Assembly: GCA_041391505.1 (NCBI GenBank)
Contig: JAWKNW010000027.1
Span: 1-64,000 of the forward strand
Origin: Rhodothermales bacterium
GTDB taxonomy: Bacteria; Bacteroidota; Rhodothermia; Rhodothermales; JAHQVL01
Length of the DNA: 64,000 bases
Direction of reading: 5' to 3'
Shown: positions 8,257 through 18,111 of the stretch, piece by piece
Layout: each line of letters opens with the position of its first letter
Numbering within the stretch: position 1 is the stretch's first letter
Notes under the pieces: model-generated
The model's input: only the letters and a program-made list of their open reading frames with translations
Told to the model about the DNA's origin: nothing
Databases searched by the model: none
Translations under genes and position numbers: made by a program

Positions 8257-11200
8257 ATGGGATCCTCATGCGCAGGGCCCCGGCAGCGTGGACCCCGGCA
8301 TCCGTTGAAGGTGCTCGCCGTTCTCCTCGGCTGCGCCACGGGCCTGATGGCCGTTTTCGTCAGCGCCGCCGCTACCGACAGCGACACCCTGTACGCGCTG
8401 CGCATGACCCGTCCGTTCGCCCCGGCCGACACCGACAGCGTCGCCGTGGACTCGTCCCGCCTCGCCATCGCCCGGGCCGACACCGACAGCGTCGCCGTCG
8501 ACACGACCCGCCTGGCGAAACAGTACATCCCGCATTTCTCCGACCCCAACCGCTACGCCTCGCTCTTCCCGCGCCAGCACCGGCCGCTGACGCCGAAGCT
8601 GGGCACGACGTGGCGCCACGAGATCGAACTCGACTCCACGGAGATGCGCTACCGGGTGCGTGAGTATGTCGGCAAAGAGGATGTCCGTATTCCGGTCGAG
8701 CTGTCGTTCGAGGAATACCGCGAGCGCCGGCTCGAATCGAGCATCACCACCACCTTCCGCCGGCTGGCCGAGCAGAACGCCACGCGCCGGCGCCAGAACC
8801 AGGGTCGGGGCGGCTTCGGCTTCAACTTCAACGTGCCCGGCGGCCGCGAAAGCGCGTTCTCGACGATCTTCGGCACGACGGACATCGACCTGCGCGTCAA
8901 CGGGCAGGCCAACATCAACGCCGGCTTCAACATCCGGAAGAGCGACCAGCAGACGGCCATCACCGGGCGGGAGACGCAGGTGGATCCCGAGTTCCGGCAG
9001 GACCTCCGCCTCGGCATCGTCGGCTCCATCGGCGACAAGATGCGGATCGACGTCAACTGGGACACCGAGCGCGACTTCGACTACCAGAACCAGCTCAAGC
9101 TCCAGTACCAGGGCTACGACGACGACATCATCAAAAACATCGAGGCCGGCAACGTCTTTCTGCAGACGCCCTCCTCGCTGATCCGCGGCGGCCAGAGCCT
9201 CTTCGGCATCAAGAGCGAATTCCAGCTCGGCGGCATCCAGTTCCAGACCGTCGTCAGCCAGCAGGAGGGCCAGTCCAACAGCCTCAGCATCGACGGCGGC
9301 TCCGAGACCGTCGAGTTCGACCTGCGCCCCACGGACTACGACGAGAAGACGCACTTCTTCCTGTCCTATTACTTCCGCAACCGCTGGGAGACCGCCCTCT
9401 CGAATCCCCCGCTGATCACGGTGGCCAACGGCTTCGAGCGCATCACCGACGTCGAACTCTGGAAGCTCCAGCCGGCCAGCCCGGAAAACCTGGAGTTGCG
9501 CAAGGTGATCGCCGTGGTCGACCTCGGCGACGACCCCGCGACGCGCGTCGAAGCCGGCTCCTACACCGGCACCGTCCTCCCGAACCGGCAGGTCGACGCC
9601 TACGACGAGACCACGCTCACGCCGGAACTGATCCAGTCGCTCGACCTCGACGCGTCGGACTACCAGACCGGCGACTTCTTCAAGAAGCTCGAGCTGGGGC
9701 GCGACTACACGTTCGACGACGCCCTCGGCTACATCTCGCTGACATCGCGCCTGCAGGAAAGCGAGGCCCTCGCGGTGGCATTCCGCTACCAGGCCGGCGG
9801 GCAGGTCTTCCAGGTCGGCGAATTCGCGGTCGACAAACCGGATAGCGACGAAAACCTCGTCCTCAAGCTGCTGCGCCCGACCAACCTCAGGCAGCCCAAC
9901 CCCACCGAAGGGTTCGACCCCTCCGCGTGGTACCTGGAGATGCGCAACATCTACAAGCTCCAGGGGCGCGGCATCAATCCCAACGAGTTCGAACTCCAGG
10001 TCTTCTACGACGCCCCGGGCCAGCCCTCCGCCAAAACGCTGCCCGGCGTCGGCCGCACCAAAACCCTGCTCCAGATCCTCGGTCTCGACCGCCTGAACAC
10101 CGACGAATCGCAGCAGCCGGACGACAAGTTCGACTACCTGGTCAACTACACCATCGACCCGGGCACGGGGCTCCTCATCTTCCCCTACCTCGAACCGTTC
10201 GGCAAACGCATCGCCGACGAGATCGAGGCCACCGTCACCGACCCGGAAGCCCAGCAGGAAGCCGAGAGCAAATTCGTCTTTTCGAGCCTCTACCGGCAGA
10301 AGAAAGAAAACGCCCGGCGCGATACCCAGCTGGATGTGTACGCGATCAACGGCTCGTACAAGGGCGGCGTTCAGGAGTTTTATGACCTCAGGGCGTATTC
10401 GGGCCTCGTCGAGGGCTCCGTCCGCGTCACCGCCGGCGGCACGCCGCTCGCCGAAGGCACCGACTATGTCGTCGACTACCAGGGCGGCACCGTCAGCATC
10501 ACGAACCCCGCCTTCCTCACCGCCGGCCGAAACATCAACATCGAGTACGAGCAGAACTCGTTCTTCAACATCCAGAAAAAGACGCTCCTCGGCGCCCGCG
10601 CCTACTACGAGTACCAGGACAAGCTGAACATCGGCACCACGATCATGCGGCTGAGCCAGAAGTCGCCGGTCGACAAGTTCCGCCTCGGCGAGGAGCCCAT
10701 CTCGAACACGATCTGGGGGCTCGACGGCAACCTGCGCCTCGAACCCCGCTGGCTCACCCGCGCCATCGACTGGCTCCCGCTGATCCAGACACGCGACGCC
10801 AGCCAGATCAACGTCACCGGCGAATTCGCCCAGCTCCGCCCCGGCAGCGCCCAGACCAGCGCGTTCCGCCGCAGCCGGAGCCAGCTGCGGCAGGAAGGCC
10901 GCGACTTCAAGTCGGACGAGCTCTCCGGCATCTCCTACGTGGACGACTTCGAGGGCTTCGAGACCACCTTCTCGCTCAAACAGGCCGGCCCCTGGCGCCT
11001 CAGCGCCCCGCCGGACTCGCTGCGCCCCGGCGCCGAACCCATCGCCGGCCTGCCCCGCAGCCAGCAGGACTCCCTGCGCACCAACTGGCGCGGCACCCTG
11101 GCCTGGTATCAGCTCAACATCAACACCCGCAACCAGCTCGGCGACATCTCGAGCAACGAGCCCACGGACCCGGCCGTCGGGATCGTCCAGATCAACGACG

Positions 11201-14200
11201 TCTTCCCCGAACGCGACACCCGCGGCGAAGTCGACCGCACGCAGTCGACCCTCGACCTCTACTTCGACCCCCGCGAGCGCGGCCCGTACAACTTCAACCG
11301 CGACCTCAACGGCTACTTCCAGAACCCGAAGGACGCCTGGGGCGGCATGACCCAGCGCCTGCCGGAAGGCTTCAACGACTTCAACCTCAAGAACATCGAG
11401 TTCGTCGAGTTCATCGTCCGCGTCTTCCCGGACGGGCAGAGCGACGCCGGCCCGGACGCCAAGCTGTTCGTCGACCTGGGGTCGATTTCGGAGGATGTCC
11501 TGCCGAACGGCAACCTCAACAACGAGGACGGCCTGTCCACCGCCACGCTCGGCTCCGCGCCGGATGCCTGGGGCCGGCTCCCGTCGGTGACGCCGGACAA
11601 CATCATCAACGTGCAGAACAACCGCACGGAAGACCTGGGGCTCGACGGCCTCGCCTCGTACGACCCGTCCGCCTACGACCCGCTCGCCACCGAGCAGACC
11701 GTCTTCGCCAATTACCTGAGCGCGCTCGACCGCAGCAACCCCGATCCGCGCTATCAGGCCATGATCGCGAAGATCGAGGCCGACCCCTCGGGCGACGACT
11801 ACCACTATTTCGACAACGACCTCTTCTACGGCAACCGCGCCTTTTACCCCGAGACGCCGACGATCCAGCAGCGGTTTACGCGCTATTTCCCCGCCGGCGA
11901 GCTCAACGCCTTCGAGGCGCAGAATAAACTCGCCAACAACACCACCTCGAAGCGAGGCAACGCCCGCGTGCCGGACTCGGAGGACCTCAACCTCAACTCG
12001 ACGGTCGACGTCTCGAACGACTATTTCCAGTACGAAGTCCCCCTCAGCCGCTCGGAACTCGACCGCCTCGGCCAGCCTACCGAGCTGAACGACTTCGTCG
12101 TGGGCGCCATCACCGACGCGAACGGCAACTCGACCGGCTGGTACCAGATCCGCATCCCGGTGCAGGCGCCGACTCGCAAGGTGGGCAACATCCAGGACTT
12201 CACCCTCATCGAATCGATCCGCATGTGGACGACGGGGCACGAAGTGCCCGTCACGATCCGCCTCGCCACGTTCGACCTCGTCGGCAGCCAGTGGCGTAAA
12301 TCGGCGAAAGTGGATGAAGAACCCGAATTTGAGGGGATCACGCCGCCCAACGACAACACGCGCCTCACGATTTCCAGCATCAACAACGAAGAAGACGCCG
12401 ACATCTACAAGACGCCGATCGGCACCGTCATCAGCCAGACGCGGCTCGCCACCGGCAACACGCAGCTCTCGCGCGAGCAGTCGCTCGTGCTGCGGGCCGA
12501 AAACCTGCTGCCCGGCGCGCAGCGCGCGATCTTCAAGACCTACTCCACCCCGCTGGACCTGCTCAAATACTCGAACCTGCGCATGTTCGCGCACATGCAC
12601 GGCGAACTGGCCAGCGGCATCGACCTCACGTCGCTGCCCAAGGATCAGGCCCGCGACAAGGTGCGGCTGTTCGTCCGCCTCGGCGCCAACGAGACCAACG
12701 ACTATTACGAATACGAGCAGCCGCTGACGCCGAGCGAGCTGACATCCGGCAACCCGGACGACCTGTGGCAATCCAACCAGCTCTTCGGCGACGAATTCCT
12801 GGATCTCAACTCGGTCAACATCCTGCTCGGCGCGCTGAACCAGCTCAAGGTGGCGCGCGACGAATACCTGAGCCCAGAGGGCGTGCCATTTCCCACGGAC
12901 AGCGTGTTCTGGGACGTCCAGAACGGCATCGAGCAAGTGCCCGGAATCCAGAACTTCGCGCCGCCGGGCACCCGCCTGGGCATCCGTGGCACGCCGTCGC
13001 TCGGCAAGGTCAACACCGTCGTGATCGGCATCCGCAACCCGGAGGCGCCGGCCGGCGAGATCGGGGATGAACTGGGCGACGTGACCGTCTGGGTCAACGA
13101 GCTTCGCGCGACCGGTTACGACGAAACGAACGGCTGGGCGGCGCTCGCCAACGTCGACATGAAGCTGGCGGATGTGGGGCGTTTCAAGGCGAACTTCCGC
13201 CGGCAGACCGACGGCTTCGGCTCCCTCGAAAGCACGCTCGGGGAACGCGACCAGGACGATGTGGACAACTGGAGCGTCGCGGCGGACTTCAACCTGGACA
13301 AACTGATGCCGGAACGGCTGGGGCTCTCGATCCCGGTATCCGCCCAGATCCAGTCCAACACCTCCACGCCGCGCTTCGCCCCGAGCCGCGGCGACGTGCG
13401 ACTGAGCGAAATCATCGACCAGATCGACGGCCGCGAGGACCTGACGCCCGAGGAAAAAACGATCCGCATTCGCGACACGCGGGAAGCGGCGCAGCAGTTC
13501 TCGTACACCCGCTCCTTCTCCTCCCGCATCCAGAAACAGAATTCGCGCAACCCGGTCATGCGCGTGCTCGTCGACGGCATCTCGTTCAACTATTCGTACT
13601 CGGATACCGACTCACGCAGCCCGTCGCAGAAGACCCGCGATTCCTGGCGATGGACCAGCAACCTCGGCTACCGCCTCACGGTGCGCCAGCCCAAGACCGT
13701 CCGGCCCTTCTGGTTCCTCGACCCGATCCCGGTCGTCGGCCTGCTGGGCGACCTCCGGTTCAACTACCTCCCGAACTCCATCAACACGTCGGCGTCGGCC
13801 ACCCGAAACTTCTCGGTGACGCAGCAGCGGTCGGATTTCGGCCTCTCGGCCCTCGAGGAGATATCCCGCTTCCCGATCCGCGAACAGCACCAGTTCTCGT
13901 ACCGGCAGAACTTCAGCCTCCAGTACAACCCGTTCAGCTTCCTCAACCTGAGTTTCGACACCGACACGAACCAGAGCCTGAACGTGCTCGGCGTGGACAC
14001 CCTCTACACGGTGGTCGACCTCAACCGGGACACGCTCTACCAGAACCTCCGCATCGACGACGCGATCGCCAACCCCGATTACGGGATCTCGGAAGGTGAC
14101 ATCGGGGTGACGGCGTTCGAAATCCCCGAACTCAGCATCGTCTCCGCGCGGAGCGCCCTGTCGGGTCTGATCCAGAAGGATGACGGCCTGCGGCCGGAGC

Positions 14201-16242
14201 AGCATAACCAGCGGTTCAACGCCACTTTCCAGCCGAATTTCAGCAAATCGAAGGCCTTCAGCTGGGTGAACGTGCAGCCGCTCACGTACCAGGTCACCTA
14301 CGGATGGCAAAACGCCGCCGCCGGCCGGCTGACGGGCGCCAGCGTCCGCAACCAGGTCAGCATCCGGGGGGGCCTCACGCTGCGGCCCGTCGAGCTCTGG
14401 CGCAAGATCCCCGGGTACAAGACGCTCGAGGACCAGCAGCGCAAGGCCGAAACCGCGGCGCAGCAGAAACGCCGCGACCGCGATCAGGCCCGGGCAAAGC
14501 GGAAGGAGGATCGCAAGAAAAAGCGGGAGGAGATCAAGAAGCAGCGCGAGGAGGAGAAGAAGCGCAAGGAGGAAGAGGAGGCGCGCCGCAAGCTCGCCGA
14601 GGAGCAGGGCATACCCTTCGAGGAAGAGGTCGCGCCGGCGGACACCAGCATCGTCCCCGTCCCGGCCGATACCAGCCTCGTCAATCCTCCGGAAGACCTG
14701 GATGAAGACGTGCCGCTCCAGCGTCCGGGACAGCCCGCGGCGCAGCCGGCGGCCGCGCCGGCGGATACCACCGGCCTCGCCGAAGAGGCCGAGGAAAAGG
14801 TGCGCCGGATTCATGTGCGCGTGCCGAGCCCGCTCCCGCTGCTGCGGCGGACTGTCCTGGCGATAACCGGAATCCGCGACCTGAGCTTTACCTACACGTC
14901 GTCGAACAACGCCAGTTCGAGCAATGTGGGCGTTCCGGAGCGTAACTCGCAGGGCGAAATCACCGGCGTCGGGGTCAACTACAGCCTCTTCGACGCCCTG
15001 CTCCGTGGCAACGGCCCCTCGATGCGTTATCGGTTCGGCCTGGACAATCGCATCCCGCTCACGAGCCGCATCGTCGAGAGCAACCTGCAGGTGACGGACG
15101 TGCTGTCCAACACCAACCGGCTTCAGGGGCAGACGACCCTCAACCCGAGCTCGGCGATGACGATTAACCTGACCTGGAGCGTCGACTGGGGAACGAACGA
15201 AAACGCCACGTTCCGCCCGCTGAGCATCGACCAGATCGAGGAGACGCTGACCGAGCGCGGCAACAACAAGGCGTCCGTCTGGTCGTTCGGCGCCAACTAC
15301 CTCGACTTTTTCGCGAGCCAACTCAACACGTTCATCGACGACGCCGACCGGGCCGCAAACCCCGCGATCGTCGGCGACGCCAACAACGACGGCCGCGTGC
15401 TGCTGACCAACGAGACGATGGTGTCGGACTTCCTGGGCGCGTACCTCCGGGGGAGCGGCACCATCGACCGGCTCAACCTGCTTCCCTTTCCCATGCCCGG
15501 CTGGCGGATCAACTACACGGGGCTGTCCAACTGGCCGATCTTCCAGTTTATCGCCCAGAGCGCCACGCTGCGCCACAGCTACAGCGCGGATTACAGCACC
15601 GACTATCGCTCCAACGTGTTCGCCGCCGGCAGCGACTCGTCATCGTTCGTCATCGCCGGCCGGCAGATTCGCTTTCCGATCCCGGAAGTCGAAGCCGGCG
15701 CCGTCCGCATCAACGAACGGTACCAGCCGCTGGTCGGGCTCGACCTGGCGTTCAAGAACCAGATGCAGGCGAACATCGCCTGGAACGCCAGCAACACCTA
15801 TTCGCTGAGCACCACGAGCTATCTCGTCAACGAAAGCAAGACCAACGAGATCACGCTCACCGCCAGCTACCAGAAGCGCGGCCTCAAGCTGCCCTTCATC
15901 AAGAAGAAACTGGACAACCGGATGAGCCTCAGCCTGACGCTCGCCCGCGCCGTCATCGACGACCAGCGCCTCGCCCTGCGCGAAGCGCTCGTGAGCGCCA
16001 TCGAAGCCTACGACACCGGACAGGACTTCCCGCTGCAGCAGGCGCTGGAGGGTGACTTCAAGGTGCCGATCACCGGCTCCACGCGGCTCACCGTCGCCCC
16101 GACCATTTCGTACCAGTTCAGCAACCGCGTATCCGGCGACTTCCGCCTCCGGTTCGAGAAATTCGACAGCGTCGACAGCCGCATCCCGTCGTCCACCACC
16201 ACCCAGGGCACGTTTAACATCCGGGTGAGTATTCAGAACTGA
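8257..16242 (+). CDS. sprA: SprA, T9SS outer-membrane translocon / gliding motility protein
   Basis: 2,661 residues from ATG 8257, with a signal peptide ending about VSAAATDS. SprA is the giant 36-strand barrel through which type IX cargo crosses the outer membrane. Diagnostic parts: the N-terminal block with FGTTDIDLRVNGQANINAGF, FRQDLRLGIVGSIGDKMRID and NWDTERDFDYQNQLKLQY, followed by the long series of aromatic/Gly strands to a C-terminal FNIRVSIQN strand. Two oddities are a duplicated ADTDSVAVD segment just after the signal peptide and a lysine/glutamate-rich insertion at about 2058-2182. Earlier in-frame GTG (8194) is possible but would precede the signal peptide by 21 residues. Four T9SS cargo genes occur in the same window. 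Confidence 0.95.
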   Translation: MGSSCAGPRQRGPRHPLKVLAVLLGCATGLMAVFVSAAATDSDTLYALRMTRPFAPADTDSVAVDSSRLAIARADTDSVAVDTTRLAKQYIPHFSDPNRYASLFPRQHRPLTPKLGTTWRHEIELDSTEMRYRVREYVGKEDVRIPVELSFEEYRERRLESSITTTFRRLAEQNATRRRQNQGRGGFGFNFNVPGGRESAFSTIFGTTDIDLRVNGQANINAGFNIRKSDQQTAITGRETQVDPEFRQDLRLGIVGSIGDKMRIDVNWDTERDFDYQNQLKLQYQGYDDDIIKNIEAGNVFLQTPSSLIRGGQSLFGIKSEFQLGGIQFQTVVSQQEGQSNSLSIDGGSETVEFDLRPTDYDEKTHFFLSYYFRNRWETALSNPPLITVANGFERITDVELWKLQPASPENLELRKVIAVVDLGDDPATRVEAGSYTGTVLPNRQVDAYDETTLTPELIQSLDLDASDYQTGDFFKKLELGRDYTFDDALGYISLTSRLQESEALAVAFRYQAGGQVFQVGEFAVDKPDSDENLVLKLLRPTNLRQPNPTEGFDPSAWYLEMRNIYKLQGRGINPNEFELQVFYDAPGQPSAKTLPGVGRTKTLLQILGLDRLNTDESQQPDDKFDYLVNYTIDPGTGLLIFPYLEPFGKRIADEIEATVTDPEAQQEAESKFVFSSLYRQKKENARRDTQLDVYAINGSYKGGVQEFYDLRAYSGLVEGSVRVTAGGTPLAEGTDYVVDYQGGTVSITNPAFLTAGRNINIEYEQNSFFNIQKKTLLGARAYYEYQDKLNIGTTIMRLSQKSPVDKFRLGEEPISNTIWGLDGNLRLEPRWLTRAIDWLPLIQTRDASQINVTGEFAQLRPGSAQTSAFRRSRSQLRQEGRDFKSDELSGISYVDDFEGFETTFSLKQAGPWRLSAPPDSLRPGAEPIAGLPRSQQDSLRTNWRGTLAWYQLNINTRNQLGDISSNEPTDPAVGIVQINDVFPERDTRGEVDRTQSTLDLYFDPRERGPYNFNRDLNGYFQNPKDAWGGMTQRLPEGFNDFNLKNIEFVEFIVRVFPDGQSDAGPDAKLFVDLGSISEDVLPNGNLNNEDGLSTATLGSAPDAWGRLPSVTPDNIINVQNNRTEDLGLDGLASYDPSAYDPLATEQTVFANYLSALDRSNPDPRYQAMIAKIEADPSGDDYHYFDNDLFYGNRAFYPETPTIQQRFTRYFPAGELNAFEAQNKLANNTTSKRGNARVPDSEDLNLNSTVDVSNDYFQYEVPLSRSELDRLGQPTELNDFVVGAITDANGNSTGWYQIRIPVQAPTRKVGNIQDFTLIESIRMWTTGHEVPVTIRLATFDLVGSQWRKSAKVDEEPEFEGITPPNDNTRLTISSINNEEDADIYKTPIGTVISQTRLATGNTQLSREQSLVLRAENLLPGAQRAIFKTYSTPLDLLKYSNLRMFAHMHGELASGIDLTSLPKDQARDKVRLFVRLGANETNDYYEYEQPLTPSELTSGNPDDLWQSNQLFGDEFLDLNSVNILLGALNQLKVARDEYLSPEGVPFPTDSVFWDVQNGIEQVPGIQNFAPPGTRLGIRGTPSLGKVNTVVIGIRNPEAPAGEIGDELGDVTVWVNELRATGYDETNGWAALANVDMKLADVGRFKANFRRQTDGFGSLESTLGERDQDDVDNWSVAADFNLDKLMPERLGLSIPVSAQIQSNTSTPRFAPSRGDVRLSEIIDQIDGREDLTPEEKTIRIRDTREAAQQFSYTRSFSSRIQKQNSRNPVMRVLVDGISFNYSYSDTDSRSPSQKTRDSWRWTSNLGYRLTVRQPKTVRPFWFLDPIPVVGLLGDLRFNYLPNSINTSASATRNFSVTQQRSDFGLSALEEISRFPIREQHQFSYRQNFSLQYNPFSFLNLSFDTDTNQSLNVLGVDTLYTVVDLNRDTLYQNLRIDDAIANPDYGISEGDIGVTAFEIPELSIVSARSALSGLIQKDDGLRPEQHNQRFNATFQPNFSKSKAFSWVNVQPLTYQVTYGWQNAAAGRLTGASVRNQVSIRGGLTLRPVELWRKIPGYKTLEDQQRKAETAAQQKRRDRDQARAKRKEDRKKKREEIKKQREEEKKRKEEEEARRKLAEEQGIPFEEEVAPADTSIVPVPADTSLVNPPEDLDEDVPLQRPGQPAAQPAAAPADTTGLAEEAEEKVRRIHVRVPSPLPLLRRTVLAITGIRDLSFTYTSSNNASSSNVGVPERNSQGEITGVGVNYSLFDALLRGNGPSMRYRFGLDNRIPLTSRIVESNLQVTDVLSNTNRLQGQTTLNPSSAMTINLTWSVDWGTNENATFRPLSIDQIEETLTERGNNKASVWSFGANYLDFFASQLNTFIDDADRAANPAIVGDANNDGRVLLTNETMVSDFLGAYLRGSGTIDRLNLLPFPMPGWRINYTGLSNWPIFQFIAQSATLRHSYSADYSTDYRSNVFAAGSDSSSFVIAGRQIRFPIPEVEAGAVRINERYQPLVGLDLAFKNQMQANIAWNASNTYSLSTTSYLVNESKTNEITLTASYQKRGLKLPFIKKKLDNRMSLSLTLARAVIDDQRLALREALVSAIEAYDTGQDFPLQQALEGDFKVPITGSTRLTVAPTISYQFSNRVSGDFRLRFEKFDSVDSRIPSSTTTQGTFNIRVSIQN
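8425..8517 (+). repeat. 51-bp-period duplication in sprA 5' coding region
   Basis: Two near-identical 42-base units at 8425-8466 and 8476-8517 are separated by nine bases and encode ADTDSVAVD(S/T)(S/T)RLA twice. They lie directly after the signal peptide of SprA. Differences between copies are few and mostly silent or conservative, so the duplication is recent or maintained. Confidence 0.85.
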
Positions 16243-16245
16243 TCG

Positions 16246-16350
16246 GGGTTCAAGGATCGAGGCGCGAGGTTTAAGGCCTCGGCCGACGGCGGTACGACCT
16301 GCCGGCTCTTCGAATGCCGCATTGAACCTTGCCCCTTGAACTTCGAACCG
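16246..16350. repeat. imperfect inverted repeat of TTGAACC type after sprA
   Basis: ggggttcaaggatcgagg at about 16246-16263 and cattgaaccttgcccc with cttgaacttcgaacc at about 16319-16350 are mirror-related copies of a motif that recurs elsewhere in the window. The pair can form an imperfect stem with a long loop between the sprA stop and lipB start. It may act as a terminator or be a member of a dispersed repeat family. Confidence 0.6.
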
Positions 16351-16356
16351 TACCCA

Positions 16357-17133
16357 ATGCCCGAACACGTCATCGTTTGCCGGCTCGGGCGCGTGCCTTA
16401 CGCGCCGGCCTGGGATCTGCAGAAGCGGCTCCAGGCGGTTCTGGTGGCGGCGAAGCGCGCCGAGCCGGCGCGGCGCATCCCGCATGTGATGCTGGAAGTG
16501 GAGCATCCCCCCGTGTTCACGCTGGGCAAAAGCGGCAACCGCGATCATCTGCTGGCGAGCGAGACGGAGCTGGAGGAGCGCGGCGCGACGTTTTACCACA
16601 TCGATCGCGGCGGCGATATCACCTTTCATGGCCCCGGCCAATTCGTCGGCTATCCCATTCTGGATCTCGACCGGTTTTCGCCCGACATCCATCTGTATCT
16701 GCGCAATCTGGAGGAAGCCATCATCCGGACGTGCGCCGACTTCGGGGTCGTTTGCGACCGGGTGCCGGGCCGGACGGGCGTTTGGCTGCCGGCGGATGCG
16801 CGGGCCGGCGAACGCAAGATCTGCGCGATGGGCATCCGGTGCAGTCGCTGGGTGACCATGCACGGCTTCGCGCTCAACATGAACACCGACCTGTCCTTCT
16901 TCTCCCACATCGTGCCGTGCGGCATCGTCAACCGGGACGTGACGTCGCTGGCGTGGGAAACCGGGGCAGCGGTCGACGAGACGGCCGTCGCTTCCGCCGT
17001 TGAGGCCCATCTCTTCAACCTGCTCGGAGCGACGATCGAAGTGCACAGCGAAGCCGCGGCGATCGACGCGTTGACCGATTTCCTGGGTACGGAGCTTCCG
17101 GAGCCCCTCGCCGAGGCGCTCCATTCACGGTAA
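16357..17133 (+). CDS. lipB: octanoyl-[ACP]:protein N-octanoyltransferase LipB
   Basis: 258 residues from ATG 16357 (MPEHVIVCRLGRVPY). LipB moves octanoyl groups from acyl carrier protein to lipoyl domains, the first step of lipoate assembly in the cytoplasm. The signature RGGDITFHGPGQFVGYPI is complete; the acyl-enzyme cysteine is Cys188 in IVPCGI and the partner lysine is Lys154 in KICAMGIR. Length is normal for the family. It stands alone, preceded by a TTGAACC-type repeat pair after sprA; lipA is not in the window. Confidence 0.95.
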   Translation: MPEHVIVCRLGRVPYAPAWDLQKRLQAVLVAAKRAEPARRIPHVMLEVEHPPVFTLGKSGNRDHLLASETELEERGATFYHIDRGGDITFHGPGQFVGYPILDLDRFSPDIHLYLRNLEEAIIRTCADFGVVCDRVPGRTGVWLPADARAGERKICAMGIRCSRWVTMHGFALNMNTDLSFFSHIVPCGIVNRDVTSLAWETGAAVDETAVASAVEAHLFNLLGATIEVHSEAAAIDALTDFLGTELPEPLAEALHSR

Positions 17134-17285
17134 TTCTACCCCCGCCGGCGGGAACCTTCGCCTCTCGTAAGAGGTCACTCGCCTCTACGATGTGCGCTCG
17201 GATAGGCGGAGGCGATCATCGAGTCCCTTTGTCCCTTCCAATCCGCGTATCTCATCCCAGCATTTACCTTTTGCAGGTAAACACC

Positions 17286-17642
17286 ATGGCTTTCAACCTG
17301 AAGCAATTCGTTCTGCGCTTGATCACGGAATCCCTCTTCTACGACGAAGAGTACGGTGCTTTGGGCAACCTCAGCCTGATCGATCCCAAGACCAACCGCG
17401 AGGCCTTCATCGCCTCCTACGTACCTGAGGACGGTTCTTTTTCGATCGAGGAGGCCGTGAAATGGGAAGACATCGACCCATCGAAAGACGATGAAATCGG
17501 CTACGCCCTGGCCGTAGACAGCAAGGAGTTCGCGACGTACGACTCGGGCGACGAGGTCGCCGGCGCGCTCCTGCAGCTGGCCGAAGAACGGGGCCTGTTG
17601 CCGAGCGTCACGCTGCTGTTCGAGGAGGACGAGGTCGTCTGA
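17286..17642 (+). CDS. small acidic protein of unknown function
   Basis: 118 residues from ATG 17286 (MAFNLKQFVLRLITESLFYDEEYGALGN). It is soluble, strongly acidic (many Asp/Glu, ending LLFEEDEVV) and has no signal peptide, cysteine pair or repeat. Helix-strand alternation suggests a compact single domain. Upstream in-frame residues before 17286 are Pro/Ser-rich and unlikely to be coding. It is convergent with the DUF423 gene, 13 bases apart. I do not recognise the family. Confidence 0.65.
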   Translation: MAFNLKQFVLRLITESLFYDEEYGALGNLSLIDPKTNREAFIASYVPEDGSFSIEEAVKWEDIDPSKDDEIGYALAVDSKEFATYDSGDEVAGALLQLAEERGLLPSVTLLFEEDEVV

Positions 17643-17655
17643 CCCGTCCGTCGCC

Positions 17656-18042
17656 TCACTTCCGCCAGAGCGTAACCGCGAGCGTCACCCAGCCGGCCAT
17701 GAAGGCCACGCCTCCAAAGGGCGTGATGATGCCCAGCATGGACCGGTCGAGGAGCACCAGCGCGAACAGGCTGCCGGAGAACAGGAGCATCCCCAGGAGG
17801 AAAAGCCGCGCGGCCCACAGGAGGCCGGCGGACGCCCCGTCACGCAGCATCCACCCGACCGCGATCAGGGCCAGGGCGTGATACATGAGGTACCGCGCGG
17901 CCGTCTCGAAGGTCGCGAGCCGGGCTGCCGTCACCACATCGCCCAGCGCGTGCGCGCCGAATGCGCCCGCCGCGACGGCCAGACCTGCCAGTACAGCACC
18001 TGTCGCAGCCACGCGATAACCTTGAGCATTCGGGGTGTTCAT
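17656..18042 (-). CDS. DUF423 family membrane protein (YgdD-like)
   Basis: 128 residues with four hydrophobic helices. The DUF423 signature GAVLAGLAVAAGAFGAHALGD is at the N terminus, followed by FETAARYLMYHALALIAVGW and a C-terminal ITPFGGVAFMAGWVTLA. The family consists of small inner-membrane proteins without a settled function. Normal family length. Confidence 0.9.
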   Translation of the reverse strand: MNTPNAQGYRVAATGAVLAGLAVAAGAFGAHALGDVVTAARLATFETAARYLMYHALALIAVGWMLRDGASAGLLWAARLFLLGMLLFSGSLFALVLLDRSMLGIITPFGGVAFMAGWVTLAVTLWRK

Positions 18043-18111
18043 TTCGGGAGCCGGTTGATTGCAGAACCTGTCACGCCATCAACGGCCCGAACGGGCCTGC
18101 GGATCCGCGGC

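Noticed and set aside
8266..12936. 1,556-codon open frame on the minus strand opposite sprA
   Set aside because: Composition is that of the complement of a GC-rich coding frame (runs of Val, Glu, Arg, Asp), without domain or signal peptide; the plus strand holds a clear SprA.
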